Shown in pieces: positions 17,537 to 26,840 of a stretch of DNA of 57,983 nt. The DNA comes from Gemmiger formicilis (lineage in GTDB: Bacteria; Bacillota; Clostridia; Oscillospirales; Ruminococcaceae). The notes beneath the pieces are model-generated. The model made no database searches and was not told the origin of the DNA. It saw only the letters and a list, made by a program, of their open reading frames with translations. The stretch spans positions 1-57,983 of the forward strand of contig NZ_JANGCG010000017.1 in the NCBI RefSeq assembly GCF_024462815.1, in the 5' to 3' direction. The position numbers and the translations under genes were made by a program. How positions within the stretch are numbered: the stretch's first letter is position 1; each line of letters opens with the position of its first letter.

Positions 17537-18256
17537 ATGGAAACGAACGACAAAAAGACGAAAGCCAAGGCCCGCCCCAAACTGAACCCCACCGAGAACG
17601 CCGCCATCAAGCGGCTGGAACACGATCTGATAACGGACAGCGGCATGGTGCCCGCCACCAAGGGTCGCCACGCCATCCACTGCCTGACGGTTATCGGCAC
17701 GATAGAGGGGCACACTCTCTCGCCGGACGCGCAGAAAACAACAAAATATGAGCACGTCATTCCGCAGCTGGTGGACATTGAGGAGGACCCGGAGATTGAG
17801 GGGCTGCTGGTGATTCTGAACACCGTGGGCGGAGATGTGGAAGCAGGCCTTGCGCTGGCCGAGCTGATTGCGGGGGTCAGCAAGCCCAGTGCCACGCTGG
17901 TGCTGGGCGGCGGACATTCCATCGGCATCCCGCTGGCCGTTGCGGCGCGGCACAGCTTTATTGTGCCCACGGCCACCATGACAGTGCACCCGGTACGGCA
18001 CTCCGGCATGGTGCTGGGCGTGCCGCAGACCCTGCGCTATTTTGAGCAGATGCAGGAGCGTATTGTCGGCTTTGTGACCGGCCACTCCCGGATTTCGGCC
18101 CGGCGGTTCACCCAGCTGATGCACAACACCGGGGAGCTGGTTATGGATATGGGCACGGTGCTGGACGGCCGGCAGGCAGTGGACGAGGGCCTGATTGATG
18201 ACCTCGGCGGTCTGGCCGACGCGCTGGGCTATTTATATAAGGAAATAGAGAAATGA
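17537..18256 (+). CDS. tepA: ClpP-like translocation-enhancing protease TepA
   Basis: 239 residues. The start at 17537 is chosen because AAGGAG lies 7 nt upstream; the ATG at 17531 is too close. The ClpP/crotonase fold is shown by ILNTVGGDVEAGLALAE, the Ser-containing GGGHSIGIPLAVAA and TMTVHPVRHSGM, which carry the expected Ser and His. TepA is a cytoplasmic serine peptidase linked to signal-peptide handling and sporulation in Bacillus and clostridia, where it often sits by a ftsK/spoIIIE gene. Here it stands alone. The N-terminal 35 residues are charged and low in complexity. Confidence 0.85.
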   Translation: METNDKKTKAKARPKLNPTENAAIKRLEHDLITDSGMVPATKGRHAIHCLTVIGTIEGHTLSPDAQKTTKYEHVIPQLVDIEEDPEIEGLLVILNTVGGDVEAGLALAELIAGVSKPSATLVLGGGHSIGIPLAVAARHSFIVPTATMTVHPVRHSGMVLGVPQTLRYFEQMQERIVGFVTGHSRISARRFTQLMHNTGELVMDMGTVLDGRQAVDEGLIDDLGGLADALGYLYKEIEK

Positions 18257-18270
18257 GGGCGGATCCCAAA

Positions 18271-18364
18271 ACCTTCCCCCTCGGGGGAAGGTGGCCCCAC
18301 AGGGCCGGATGAGGGGGCAAGCTCCCGCCAACGCCCGTTTCCGGGCGACCTGTGGGCCGATGCT
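18271..18364. repeat. GC-rich palindromic intergenic element
   Basis: Starts with a perfect inverted repeat CCTTCCCCC-TC-GGGGGAAGG (18272-18291) and continues with GGCCCcacaGGGCC and other hairpin-forming words. Shorter versions of the first hairpin occur at 26776-26793 and 41026-41043, always just after a gene. It looks like a dispersed repetitive element; it also could end tepA transcripts, though no T-run follows. Confidence 0.55.
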
Positions 18365-18404
18365 TGGCATCGACCCGCTACATATTCATAATCCAAAAAT
18401 ACTA

Positions 18405-18437
18405 TTGCATTTTACAATATTATATGCTATATAATAT
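18405..18437 (+). promoter_or_regulatory. padR promoter with overlapping 21-bp palindrome
   Basis: TTGCAT (18405-18410), 17-bp spacer, extended TGC-TATATA (18425-18433). A perfect palindrome covers the spacer and -10: ATATTATAT (18417-18425), centre GCT, ATATAATAT (18429-18437). The placement fits autorepression by the PadR protein encoded next. Confidence 0.75.
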
Positions 18438-18474
18438 ATAAACCCATACATCATTCCCGGAAAGGAGGCGCGCT

Positions 18475-18795
18475 ATGGCCATCAACACCACAGCGGGGCT
18501 GCTGGATGCCATTGTGCTGGCGGTTGTCGGGCGGGAGGACGCCGGTACCTACGGCTATAAAATTACGCAGGAGGTCCGTGCAGTGCTCGAGCTGTCGGAA
18601 TCCACGCTGTACCCGGTGCTGCGCCGCCTGCAAAAGGACGGCTGCCTGACCGTCCATGACGAAGCCTTCAACGGCCGCAACCGCCGCTACTACCAGATTA
18701 CGCCCGCAGGCCGTGCCCGGCTGGCAGAATTTACGGCGGAGTGGGAAGTCTACACCGCAAAAATCAACAAGCTCTTTAAGGGGGAGCCGCAATGA
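18475..18795 (+). CDS. PadR-family transcriptional regulator
   Basis: 106 residues, short-type PadR. The winged helix includes YGYKITQEV, the SESTLYPVLRRLQKDG recognition region and NRRYYQITPAGRARL. AAGGAGG stands just upstream of the ATG. PadR proteins sense small molecules or membrane stress and usually repress a neighbouring membrane-protein gene. The downstream HAAS protein overlaps by four bases, so the two are translationally coupled. The palindrome on the promoter argues for autoregulation. Confidence 0.92.
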   Translation: MAINTTAGLLDAIVLAVVGREDAGTYGYKITQEVRAVLELSESTLYPVLRRLQKDGCLTVHDEAFNGRNRRYYQITPAGRARLAEFTAEWEVYTAKINKLFKGEPQ

Positions 18796-19895
18796 AACGA
18801 TATGAGTACTTATCCCAGCTGGAAGCGCTGCTTTCCGCCCTGCCCGAGGCTGAGCGCCGCGATGCGCTGAACTATTATGAGGAATACTTTGACGCCGCAG
18901 GCCCGGAAAACGAGGAGGCCACCGCTGCCGAGTTGGGCAGCCCCGCCGAGGCCGCCCGCAAGATACTGGAAAGCGAGGGTCTGCCTGCCGCCGAACCACA
19001 GCCGCCCGCAAAAAGCAGGGCGGGCTATCTGTGGATTGCCTTAATCGTCCTTGTGGCCGCGGCGCTTGTCATGGTGCTGGCGGTGCTGATGCTGGGACTG
19101 ATACAACCCGGTACGGCAGCGGAAAGTGTGTCTGTAGCGACCAGCTTTGCAGACGAAGAACCGCAGACAGAAGCAAGCGGGAACCCGGCGCTGACGGAAC
19201 CCTCCACCACAGAAAGCGCCGCCGAAGCGGGAAGCGGCTTCACAACGATGCAGACGAGCTTTGCACGCGCCAGGGCGCAGGATATGACGCTGATGGTGGA
19301 TTACGGCACTGTTACAATCCAGACAAGCGACACCGTGACTGAGGCAGAACTGCTCTGCGAGAATGTCCGCACCGACTGGCTGACCTTTGCCGGGGAAAAA
19401 CAGGTGCGGGTCACCTACAAAACGCCTGCCAACTATAACCTGAGCAACGACCCGGAGCCGCATTTCACCCTGACCGTTCCCACGGCCCGGAGCTTTACTT
19501 TTCACAAGCTGAATATCACCGCCGTGATGGGAAACGTTACCTTTGCCGGAGACATTGCGGCGGAGGCCGTCACACTGAATCTGGATATGGGCAATTTCAG
19601 CGGAGATACCGTGACCGCTGGTACGCTCAGCGCCGTAATTGATATGGGAACCTTTGAATTGGGCAAGCTGAACGGCGCGCAGACGATTGCGATTGAAAAT
19701 TCGATGGGCAATGTGGGCCTGACGGTGGACGGCGGCGCGGACGAGTACAGCATAGACATCCAATCCGATATGGGAGATACCGCGTTCAATGGGCAGACCT
19801 ACCCCGGCGGGTATCTGCGCGAGAAAGAAAACGCCCGCAGCCTGACGGTCAGAACCGCGATGGGCAACGTGGCTGTGACAACCGAAAACCCATAG
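18792..19895 (+). CDS. HAAS-domain membrane protein with C-terminal DUF4097 adhesin-like beta domain
   Basis: 367 residues. Residues 1-70 form the helical DUF1700/HAAS domain that typically follows PadR regulators (YLSQLEALLSALPEAERRDA, LGSPAEAARKI). One membrane helix lies at about 78-103. A Ser/Thr/Glu/Ala-rich linker leads to an extracellular beta-solenoid of the DUF4097 type, with the repeated MGN/DMG turns (VMGNVTF, DMGNFSG, DMGTFEL, SMGNVGL, DMGDTAF, AMGNVAV). The protein probably senses envelope state and acts through the partner PadR. That functional link is inference. Confidence 0.85.
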   Translation: MKRYEYLSQLEALLSALPEAERRDALNYYEEYFDAAGPENEEATAAELGSPAEAARKILESEGLPAAEPQPPAKSRAGYLWIALIVLVAAALVMVLAVLMLGLIQPGTAAESVSVATSFADEEPQTEASGNPALTEPSTTESAAEAGSGFTTMQTSFARARAQDMTLMVDYGTVTIQTSDTVTEAELLCENVRTDWLTFAGEKQVRVTYKTPANYNLSNDPEPHFTLTVPTARSFTFHKLNITAVMGNVTFAGDIAAEAVTLNLDMGNFSGDTVTAGTLSAVIDMGTFELGKLNGAQTIAIENSMGNVGLTVDGGADEYSIDIQSDMGDTAFNGQTYPGGYLREKENARSLTVRTAMGNVAVTTENP

Positions 19896-19998
19896 TCTGC
19901 GCGGAAAATCCGGCCAAAGTCATACTCCTTGTCAATTTTCTTGTTCAAAATCCACAACTTTCTTTTTGGCGGTGCAGGAAAGATTTTCGCAAAAACCT

Positions 19999-20027
19999 TT
20001 GTATTTTGTCCGCGGTTGTGGTACAAT
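19999..20027 (+). promoter_or_regulatory. guaB promoter
   Basis: TTGTAT (19999-20004), 17-bp spacer, TACAAT (20022-20027). The leader is only about 45 nt, which leaves no room for a purine riboswitch. Confidence 0.8.
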
Positions 20028-20077
20028 CTGTCTAATACATAAAAATAATGAAAAACAGGAAGTCAGGAGAGTGTATT

Positions 20078-21583
20078 ATGGCATACTATTTTTCCGAGCC
20101 GTCCCGTACTTTTGGTGAATATCTGCTGGTTCCGGGGTATTCCTCCTCGGAATGCGTCCCCACGGCTGTCAGCCTGAAAACCCCGCTGGTCAAGTACCGC
20201 AAGGGCGAGGAGGCCTGCCCGCTGGAAATGAACATCCCGATGGTCTCTGCCATCATGCAGTCCGTCTCCGGCGAGAAGCTGGCCATTGCGCTGGCCAAGC
20301 AGGGCGGTGTCTCTTTCATCTACGGCTCTCAGACCATTGAGCAGGAGGCCGATATGGTCCGCCGCGTCAAGGCCTACAAGAAGGGCTTTGTCACCTCTGA
20401 CTCCAATCTGCCGCCGGAGGCCACCCTCGGCGATGTGCTCGACCTCAAGACCCGCACGGGCCACTCCACCGTTGCCATCACGGATGACGGCTCTGCCCAC
20501 GGCAAGCTGCTGGGCATTGTGGCTTCCCGCGACTACCGCCTCTCCCGCATGACGATGGACCTGAAGGTCACCGAGTTTATGACCCCGCTGGACAAGCTGG
20601 TCACGGCACCCGACACCACCAGCCTGCATGATTGCAACGACATCATCTGGGATAACAAGATTAACTCCCTGCCGCTGGTCGATGCCGAGGGCCATCTGCA
20701 GTACATGGTTTTCCGCAAGGACTATGACTCCCACAAGGAGAACGTCAACGAGCTGCTGGACGAGAACAAGAGCTATGTTGTCGGCGCGGGCATCAACACC
20801 CGCGACTATGCCGAGCGTGTGCCCGCACTGGTGGACGCCGGTGTGGATGTGCTCTGCATCGACTCCTCCGAGGGTTTCAGCGAGTGGCAGTCCCGCACCA
20901 TCGCATGGATTCGTGAGAACTATGGCGATAAGGTGAAGGTCGGTGCCGGCAACGTTGTTGACCGCGAGGGCTTCTTCTTCCTGGCCAAGGCCGGTGCGGA
21001 CTTTATCAAGATCGGCATTGGCGGCGGCTCCATCTGCATCACCCGTGAGACCAAGGGCATCGGTCGTGGTCAGGCCACCGCTGTCATTGAGGTTGCCAAG
21101 GCCCGCGATGAGTATTATAAGGAGACCGGTATCTACATCCCCATCTGCTCGGATGGCGGCATTGTGCAGGACTATCACATTACGCTGGCGCTGGCAATGG
21201 GTGCCGACTTCGTGATGCTGGGCCGCTACTTTGCCCGCTTTGATGAGTCCCCCACGAACAAGCTGCGTGTGGGCGGCAACTACGTCAAGGAGTACTGGGG
21301 CGAGGGCTCCAACCGCGCCCGCAACTGGCAGCGCTATGATTTGGGCGGCGCCCAGAAGCTGAGCTTTGAGGAGGGCGTTGACTCCTACGTGCCGTATGCC
21401 GGCCCTCTGGCGGACGGCGTGCAGACCACCCTGTACAAGGTGCGGTCCACCATGTGCAACTGCGGTGCGCTCTCTATCCCTGAACTGCAGGAGAAGGCCC
21501 GCCTGACGGTTGTCTCCTCTACCTCCATCGTTGAGGGCGGCAGCCATGACGTTATCCTGAAGAACGGTCCCCAGAACCGCTAA
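20078..21583 (+). CDS. guaB: IMP dehydrogenase
   Basis: 501 residues starting [12 protein letters not shown] after AGGAGAG; an upstream in-frame ATG at 20048 lacks a site. The enzyme oxidises IMP to XMP with NAD+, the committed step to GMP. The catalytic loop [12 protein letters not shown] holds the active Cys (about residue 320). Two CBS domains lie at about 95-220, and the mobile flap contains the Arg-Tyr pair in WQRYD. It is a single-gene unit with its own promoter and terminator. Confidence 0.96.
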   Translation: MAYYFSEPSRTFGEYLLVPGYSSSECVPTAVSLKTPLVKYRKGEEACPLEMNIPMVSAIMQSVSGEKLAIALAKQGGVSFIYGSQTIEQEADMVRRVKAYKKGFVTSDSNLPPEATLGDVLDLKTRTGHSTVAITDDGSAHGKLLGIVASRDYRLSRMTMDLKVTEFMTPLDKLVTAPDTTSLHDCNDIIWDNKINSLPLVDAEGHLQYMVFRKDYDSHKENVNELLDENKSYVVGAGINTRDYAERVPALVDAGVDVLCIDSSEGFSEWQSRTIAWIRENYGDKVKVGAGNVVDREGFFFLAKAGADFIKIGIGGGSICITRETKGIGRGQATAVIEVAKARDEYYKETGIYIPICSDGGIVQDYHITLALAMGADFVMLGRYFARFDESPTNKLRVGGNYVKEYWGEGSNRARNWQRYDLGGAQKLSFEEGVDSYVPYAGPLADGVQTTLYKVRSTMCNCGALSIPELQEKARLTVVSSTSIVEGGSHDVILKNGPQNR

Positions 21584-21599
21584 ATAAAAGTAACCAGCT

Positions 21600-21638
21600 G
21601 TGCCCCCGCCGGGAATTGACCCGACGGGGGCACTTTTT
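21600..21638 (+). terminator. guaB terminator
   Basis: Stem GTGCCCCCG / CGGGGGCAC with inner GGG/CCC pairs, then five Ts (21634-21638). The next ~200 bases (21639-21843) hold nothing I recognise. Confidence 0.92.
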
Positions 21639-21843
21639 GCAATTTGGCAGAATCGTACTACCCGGCGGCACAAACGAAATAGCGGAATCCGCCTACTGCT
21701 CCTACGGCATGACGCCCCAGCGGAGCATTTACGGAATGCCAATATAAACCAAAAGCCTTGCCGCAATACCCCCACTGCGCGGAATTTGGCAACTATTGTT
21801 GATTTTACCAAAACACATTGTTGCGCATTGTGCAAAATAACGA

Positions 21844-21872
21844 TTGACAACGGCGGCAAAATTCGATAAAAT
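21844..21872 (+). promoter_or_regulatory. leu operon promoter
   Basis: TTGACA (21844-21849), 17-bp spacer, TAAAAT (21867-21872). Transcription should begin near 21879, giving a leader of about 330 nt that contains the T-box. Confidence 0.9.
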
Positions 21873-21892
21873 AATGCTATTGCAAATGCAGT

Positions 21893-22165
21893 GATGGGGA
21901 AAAAGCAGCATCCATCCCATTTCAGAGAGCCGCCGGTCGGTGTAAGGCGGTATGGCAGATGTTGTATACTGGCCCCGGAGCAGCCGCGCTGATAGGTAGG
22001 CGCGGACGGAACCTGACCGTTATCATGCAGGCGCGATTCGCCATCCCGGCTGATCGTACAGAGTGGCCGTTTCAACGGCAAAGAGAGTGGTACCGCGGGT
22101 ACAGCAAGTCGGAATTTTTGCTCCCGTCTCTCAAAGGTTTCTTGCCTTTGGGGGGCGGTTTTTTT
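21893..22165 (+). promoter_or_regulatory. T-box riboswitch, probable leucine specifier
   Basis: The conserved T-box GAGTGGTACCGCGG is at 22085-22098. Stem I begins at GATGGGG (21893-21899), pairing with CCCC at 21973-21976, and has the AGAGAG and GGAGC landmarks. The internal loop holds CTG (21969-21971) followed by a purine, which I read as the Leu specifier. The terminator is a 14-bp stem with G-U pairs (22124-22137 with 22145-22158) and seven Ts. When tRNA-Leu is uncharged it binds and the antiterminator forms, so leuACDB is transcribed. The specifier call rests on hand folding. Confidence 0.88.
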
Positions 22166-22209
22166 GTCCCCAAAGTGCAGAACAGACGCTTTGAAGGAGG
22201 CAGTTTACT

Positions 22210-23877
22210 ATGATGGACGCAACGAAATACAGTGTAGGATATTATCCGCCGCCGGTCGAGCCCGGCCACGTCTATGAGTGGACGAAGAAGGATCATATCG
22301 AGAAAGCCCCCGCGTGGTGCAGCGTGGACCTGCGTGACGGCAACCAGAGCCTGATCGTGCCGATGAGCCTTGAAGAAAAACTCGAATTTTACGATATGCT
22401 TGTAAAAATCGGCTTCAAGGAAATCGAAGTCGGGTTCCCCGCCGCCAGCGAGACCGAATATGAATTTCTGCGCACCCTGATTGACGGCAACCGCATCCCG
22501 CAGGATGTGACCGTGCAGGTGCTGACCCAGTGCCGCGACCATATCATCCGCAAGACGTTCGAGGCCGTCAAGGGAGCACCCCGCGCTATCATCCATTTCT
22601 ACAATTCCACCAGCGTGGCCCAGCGTGAGCAGGTGTTCAAGAAGTCCAAGGAGGAAATCAAGAAGATTGCCGTGGACGGTGCCAAGCTGGTCAAGCAGCT
22701 GAGCGAGGAGTACGAGGGCAACTTCCTCTTTGAGTACAGCCCCGAGAGCTTTACCGGCACCGAGCCGGAATACGCGGTGGAGGTCTGCAATGCCGTGCTG
22801 GATGTTATGCAGCCCACGCCGGACCGCCCCATGATCATCAATCTGCCGGTCACGGTGGAAATGAGTATGCCGCACATCTACGCCAACCAGATTGAGTGGT
22901 GCGCCAACCACCTGAAATATCGCGACAGCGTTATTTTGTCCACCCATCCGCACAATGACCGCGGCTGCGGCGTGGCGGATGCCGAGTTGGCCGTGCTGGC
23001 GGGTGCACAGCGCATTGAGTGCTGCCTGTTCGGCAACGGCGAGCGCACCGGCAACGTGGACGCCATCACGCTGGCCATGAATATGTACAGCCACGGCGTT
23101 GACCCCCATCTCGATTTCAGCAATATGCCGGAAATCTGCGAAACCTATGAGCGCGTCACCCGGATGCACGTCTATGAGCGCACGCCGTATGCGGGCGCAC
23201 TGGTCTTTGCAGCGTTCAGCGGCAGCCATCAGGACGCCATCGCCAAGGGCATGACCTGGCGCAAGGAGAAAAAGCTCCACCAGTGGACCTGCCCCTACAT
23301 TCCCATTGACCCGCATGACATCGGCCGCACCTATGACGCTGACGTCATCCGCATCAACTCGCAAAGCGGCAAGGGCGGCATCGGCTTCCTGCTGCAGCAG
23401 AACTACGGCTACAATCCGCCGCCGAAGATGCGCGAGGATCTGGGCTACCGCGTCAAGGACGTCAGCGACCACGAGCACCGCGAGCTGAGTGTGAAAGAGG
23501 TGCTCTACGTCTTTGAGAAAGCCTACCTCAACCACAACAGCCCCCTCAATGTGCCCGAGGCGCACTTTGTGCAGAACCCGGACAACACCATCACCGCGAA
23601 TGTGACCATCACCAGCGGCGGAAGCACCATCCACTGCACCGCCACCGGCAACGGTCGTCTGGACGCCGTGGCCACGGCGATTGAGCAGCAGACTGGGATG
23701 CACTTCACGCTGGTGCACTACAGTGAGCACGCGCTGGACTTTGACACGAACTCCCGCGCCTGCTCCTATGTTGGCCTGAAGTGGGCTTCCGGCGAGGAAA
23801 CCTGGGGCTGCGGTACCCACACGGATATCATCGTGGCGGGCATCAGGGCGTTGGTAAGCGCGATTAACAATAAGTGA
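22210..23877 (+). CDS. leuA: 2-isopropylmalate synthase
   Basis: 555 residues, the long fungal/actinobacterial-like class (IPMS type 2). It condenses acetyl-CoA with 2-oxoisovalerate, the first step of leucine synthesis. The TIM-barrel active site shows SVDLRDGNQSL and the metal-binding HPHNDRGCG. The C-terminal regulatory domain (about 420-555) normally binds leucine for feedback inhibition. AAGGAGG lies 9 nt before the first of two adjacent ATGs. It is first in leuA-leuC-leuD-leuB and is controlled by the T-box upstream. Confidence 0.95.
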   Translation: MMDATKYSVGYYPPPVEPGHVYEWTKKDHIEKAPAWCSVDLRDGNQSLIVPMSLEEKLEFYDMLVKIGFKEIEVGFPAASETEYEFLRTLIDGNRIPQDVTVQVLTQCRDHIIRKTFEAVKGAPRAIIHFYNSTSVAQREQVFKKSKEEIKKIAVDGAKLVKQLSEEYEGNFLFEYSPESFTGTEPEYAVEVCNAVLDVMQPTPDRPMIINLPVTVEMSMPHIYANQIEWCANHLKYRDSVILSTHPHNDRGCGVADAELAVLAGAQRIECCLFGNGERTGNVDAITLAMNMYSHGVDPHLDFSNMPEICETYERVTRMHVYERTPYAGALVFAAFSGSHQDAIAKGMTWRKEKKLHQWTCPYIPIDPHDIGRTYDADVIRINSQSGKGGIGFLLQQNYGYNPPPKMREDLGYRVKDVSDHEHRELSVKEVLYVFEKAYLNHNSPLNVPEAHFVQNPDNTITANVTITSGGSTIHCTATGNGRLDAVATAIEQQTGMHFTLVHYSEHALDFDTNSRACSYVGLKWASGEETWGCGTHTDIIVAGIRALVSAINNK

Positions 23878-23941
23878 GTGCGGAACAGGAAACGTGCTAC
23901 AGAGCAAAATTATTTAAGACTTAAACCGGAGGTTTACTACC

Positions 23942-25201
23942 ATGGGTATGACCATGACGCAGAAAATTCTGGCCGCCCACAGCGGTGAGGCAACTGTTAC
24001 GGCGGGCCAGCTGATTAACGCTAAGCTCGATATTGTGCTTGGCAATGACATCACAACGCCGGTCGCCATCAATGAGTTCAACAAGGCCGGGTTTGACTCG
24101 GTGTTTGATAAGACCCGCGTCAACATTGTGCTGGATCATTTTGTCCCCAACAAAGATATTAAGAGTGCGACCCAGTCCAAGCAGTGCCGCGAATTTGCCG
24201 ATAAGTACGATATTCTCAACTTCTACGATGTCGGCCAGATGGGCGTGGAGCACGCTCTGCTGCCGGAAAAGGGCATTGTGACGGCGGGCGACTGCATCAT
24301 CGGCGCGGACAGCCACACCTGCACCTACGGCGCAGTGGGCGCGTTCTCCACCGGCGTCGGCTCCACCGATATGGCCGCCGGTATGGCCAAGGGCGTGGCG
24401 TGGTTTAAGGTTCCCGCCGCCATTAAAGTTGAGCTGAAAGGCCGCCTGCATAAGCCGGTCACCGGCAAGGACGTCATTCTGCACCTGATTGGTGAAATTG
24501 GCGTTTCCGGTGCGCTGTACAAGAGCTTGGAATTTGTCGGTGAGGGCGTGAAAACCCTGACGATGGAGGACCGCCTCTGCATCTGCAATATGGCCATCGA
24601 GGCCGGTGCCAAGAACGGCATCTTCCCGGTGGACGAGGTGACCGAAGGCTATCTCAAAGGCCGCAGCCAGCGCCCATGGGTCAAGTATGAGGCTGACCCC
24701 GACGCCGAGTATGAACGCACCATCGTCATTGACCTTGACGCGCTGGAGCCCACCGTCAGCTATCCGCATCTGCCGGAGAATACCCACCTCGCCAAGGAAG
24801 GCAAGGACATCAAGATTGACCAGATTGTGATTGGCTCCTGCACCAACGGCCGCATTGAGGATATGCAGGCCGCGTATGAGATTCTCAAGGGCAAGCACAT
24901 TGCCAAGGGCGTGCGCGGCATCATCATTCCCGCCACGATGGCCGTCTACAAGGAGTGCATCCTCCGCGGCTATACCGAGGCCTTCATCGACGCAGGCTGC
25001 ATCGTCTCCACCCCCACTTGCGGCCCCTGCCTGGGCGGCTATATGGGGATTCTGGCGGCAGGGGAGCGCTGCGTCTCCACCACCAACCGCAACTTTGTCG
25101 GCCGTATGGGCCATGTGGATTCCGAGGTTTATCTCGCCAGCCCGGCCACCGCAGCGGCCAGCGCACTGACCGGCTACATCACTGACCCGAGGGAGGTTTG
25201 A
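23942..25201 (+). CDS. leuC: 3-isopropylmalate dehydratase large subunit
   Basis: 419 residues, the short archaeal/clostridial type. With LeuD it isomerises 2- to 3-isopropylmalate through a 4Fe-4S cluster. Cluster ligands are in GSCTNGR and [20 protein letters not shown] is the substrate-binding segment. GGAGG precedes the ATG. It lies 64 bp after leuA and 3 bp before leuD. Confidence 0.97.
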   Translation: MGMTMTQKILAAHSGEATVTAGQLINAKLDIVLGNDITTPVAINEFNKAGFDSVFDKTRVNIVLDHFVPNKDIKSATQSKQCREFADKYDILNFYDVGQMGVEHALLPEKGIVTAGDCIIGADSHTCTYGAVGAFSTGVGSTDMAAGMAKGVAWFKVPAAIKVELKGRLHKPVTGKDVILHLIGEIGVSGALYKSLEFVGEGVKTLTMEDRLCICNMAIEAGAKNGIFPVDEVTEGYLKGRSQRPWVKYEADPDAEYERTIVIDLDALEPTVSYPHLPENTHLAKEGKDIKIDQIVIGSCTNGRIEDMQAAYEILKGKHIAKGVRGIIIPATMAVYKECILRGYTEAFIDAGCIVSTPTCGPCLGGYMGILAAGERCVSTTNRNFVGRMGHVDSEVYLASPATAAASALTGYITDPREV

Positions 25202-25204
25202 GCT

Positions 25205-25687
25205 ATGAACGCAAGAGGTCCTGTTTTTAAATACGGCGACAATATTGACACTGACGTCATCATCCCGGCCCGCTACCTGAATACCCAGAGTGCTGCCGAG
25301 CTGGCCAGCCACTGCATGGAGGACATCGACAAGACGTTTGTCACCCGCGTCAAGGCCGGTGATATTATGGTCGGCGGTGAGAACTTCGGCTGTGGCTCCT
25401 CCCGCGAGCACGCGCCGGTTGCCATCAAGGCGTCCGGCATCAGCTGCGTGATTGCCAAGAGCTTTGCCCGTATTTTCTACCGCAACGCCATCAACATCGG
25501 CCTGCCGATTCTGGAGTGCCCCGCCGCCAGCGAGGCCATCCGCGAGGGGGACACCGTCAGCATCGACTTTGATACCGGCGTCATCACGGACGAGACCACC
25601 GGCCAGACCTTCCAGGCCGCGCCGTTCCCGCCCTTCATCCAGAACATTATCGCCAAGGGCGGCCTGATGAACAGCTTAAAAGACTAA
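25205..25687 (+). CDS. leuD: 3-isopropylmalate dehydratase small subunit
   Basis: 160 residues, normal for the short LeuD that pairs with a ~420-residue Leu[15 protein letters not shown] and the swivelling-domain motif [11 protein letters not shown] are diagnostic. The ribosome-binding site GGGAGG overlaps the end of leuC, so the subunits are translated together. Confidence 0.97.
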   Translation: MNARGPVFKYGDNIDTDVIIPARYLNTQSAAELASHCMEDIDKTFVTRVKAGDIMVGGENFGCGSSREHAPVAIKASGISCVIAKSFARIFYRNAINIGLPILECPAASEAIREGDTVSIDFDTGVITDETTGQTFQAAPFPPFIQNIIAKGGLMNSLKD

Positions 25688-25699
25688 GAGGGAACACAG

Positions 25700-26770
25700 A
25701 TGAACAAGAATATTGCCTTGATTTACGGTGACTGCTCCAGCCCCGAAATCGTGACGCAGGCAGTGCGCGTGCTGGACAAGATTGCCGCCAAGCACGGCCA
25801 CACCTTTACCTACACCCGCGCTTATATGGGCGGCGAGGCCATTGATAAATTCGGTGACCCGCTGCCCGCCGCCGAGCTCGAAAAGTGCAAGAACTCGGAC
25901 AGCGTCCTGCTGGGTGCCATCGGCGGCCCCAAGTGGGAGGGCCTGCCCGGTGACCAGCGCCCAGAGAAGGGACTGCTGCGCCTGCGTGCGGGTATGGGCC
26001 TGTATGCCAACAACCGCCCGGCCAAAATCTGGCCGCAGTTGGCCGATGCCTCCCCGCTGAAAAAGTCCATCGTGGAGCAGGGCATTGACTTTATCGTGGT
26101 GCGTGAGCTGATCGGCGGCGTCTACTTCGGCGAGCACAAAACCGTGGAGCAGAACGGCGAGAAGGTCGCCATCGACACGATGCCCTACTCCGAGCATGAG
26201 ATTGAGCGTATCGGCCGCATCGGCTTTGAGACGGCGATGAAGCGCCGCAAAAAGCTGACCTGTGTGGACAAGGCCAACGTGCTGGACACCAGCCGCCTGT
26301 GGCGTGCTGTGATGCACCGCCTGCGGGCCGAGTACCCCGATGTGGAGTACAGCGAGATGTTTGTGGACAACTGCGCGATGCAGATTTGCAAGAATCCGGC
26401 GCAGTTTGACGTGATTGTGACCGAGAATATGTTCGGTGACATCCTTTCGGACGAAGCCAGCGAGATTACCGGCAGCATCGGTATGGTGCCGTCCTCCTCG
26501 CTGGGGCAGGGAACCTGCGGCCTGTATGAGCCCATCCACGGTTCTGCGCCTGATATTGCAGGGCAGGACGTTGTGAACCCGATTGCCTGTATCCTCTCGG
26601 CGGCCATGATGCTGCGCTACAGCTTTGATATGCCCGCCGAGGCCGATGAAATTGAGGCCGCGGTGAACGCCGTTCTTGACGCGGGCTACCGCACCGCCGA
26701 TATGATGGCTGACGGCTGCACCAAGGTTGGCTGCACCGAGATGGGCAACAAGATTTTGGAGCATATTTAA
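25700..26770 (+). CDS. leuB: 3-isopropylmalate dehydrogenase
   Basis: 356 residues. It oxidatively decarboxylates 3-isopropylmalate to 2-oxoisocaproate with NAD+. NMFGDILSDEASEITGSIGM and EPIHGSAPDIAGQ are the classic signatures, and the catalytic Lys is in CVDKANVL. Unusually, the N-terminal GDGIGPE loop of the family reads GDCSSPEI here (residues 10-17). The rest looks intact, so I take it as functional. Last gene of the operon, followed by a terminator. Confidence 0.95.
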   Translation: MNKNIALIYGDCSSPEIVTQAVRVLDKIAAKHGHTFTYTRAYMGGEAIDKFGDPLPAAELEKCKNSDSVLLGAIGGPKWEGLPGDQRPEKGLLRLRAGMGLYANNRPAKIWPQLADASPLKKSIVEQGIDFIVVRELIGGVYFGEHKTVEQNGEKVAIDTMPYSEHEIERIGRIGFETAMKRRKKLTCVDKANVLDTSRLWRAVMHRLRAEYPDVEYSEMFVDNCAMQICKNPAQFDVIVTENMFGDILSDEASEITGSIGMVPSSSLGQGTCGLYEPIHGSAPDIAGQDVVNPIACILSAAMMLRYSFDMPAEADEIEAAVNAVLDAGYRTADMMADGCTKVGCTEMGNKILEHI

Positions 26771-26799
26771 AAGGATTCCCCCGCAGGGGAAGGCAAAGC

Positions 26800-26840
26800 G
26801 TCCCCCGATGGTTCCGCACCATCGGGGGACACTTTTATTT
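26800..26840 (+). terminator. leu operon terminator
   Basis: Perfect 12-bp stem (26800-26811 with 26819-26830) and the tail ACTTTTATTT. A small TTCCCCC/GGGGAA hairpin precedes it at 26776-26793. Confidence 0.8.

Noticed and set aside
20028..20077. Purine riboswitch in front of guaB
   Set aside because: The leader is only about 45 nt from the predicted start, too short for an aptamer and terminator, and no conserved motif is visible.
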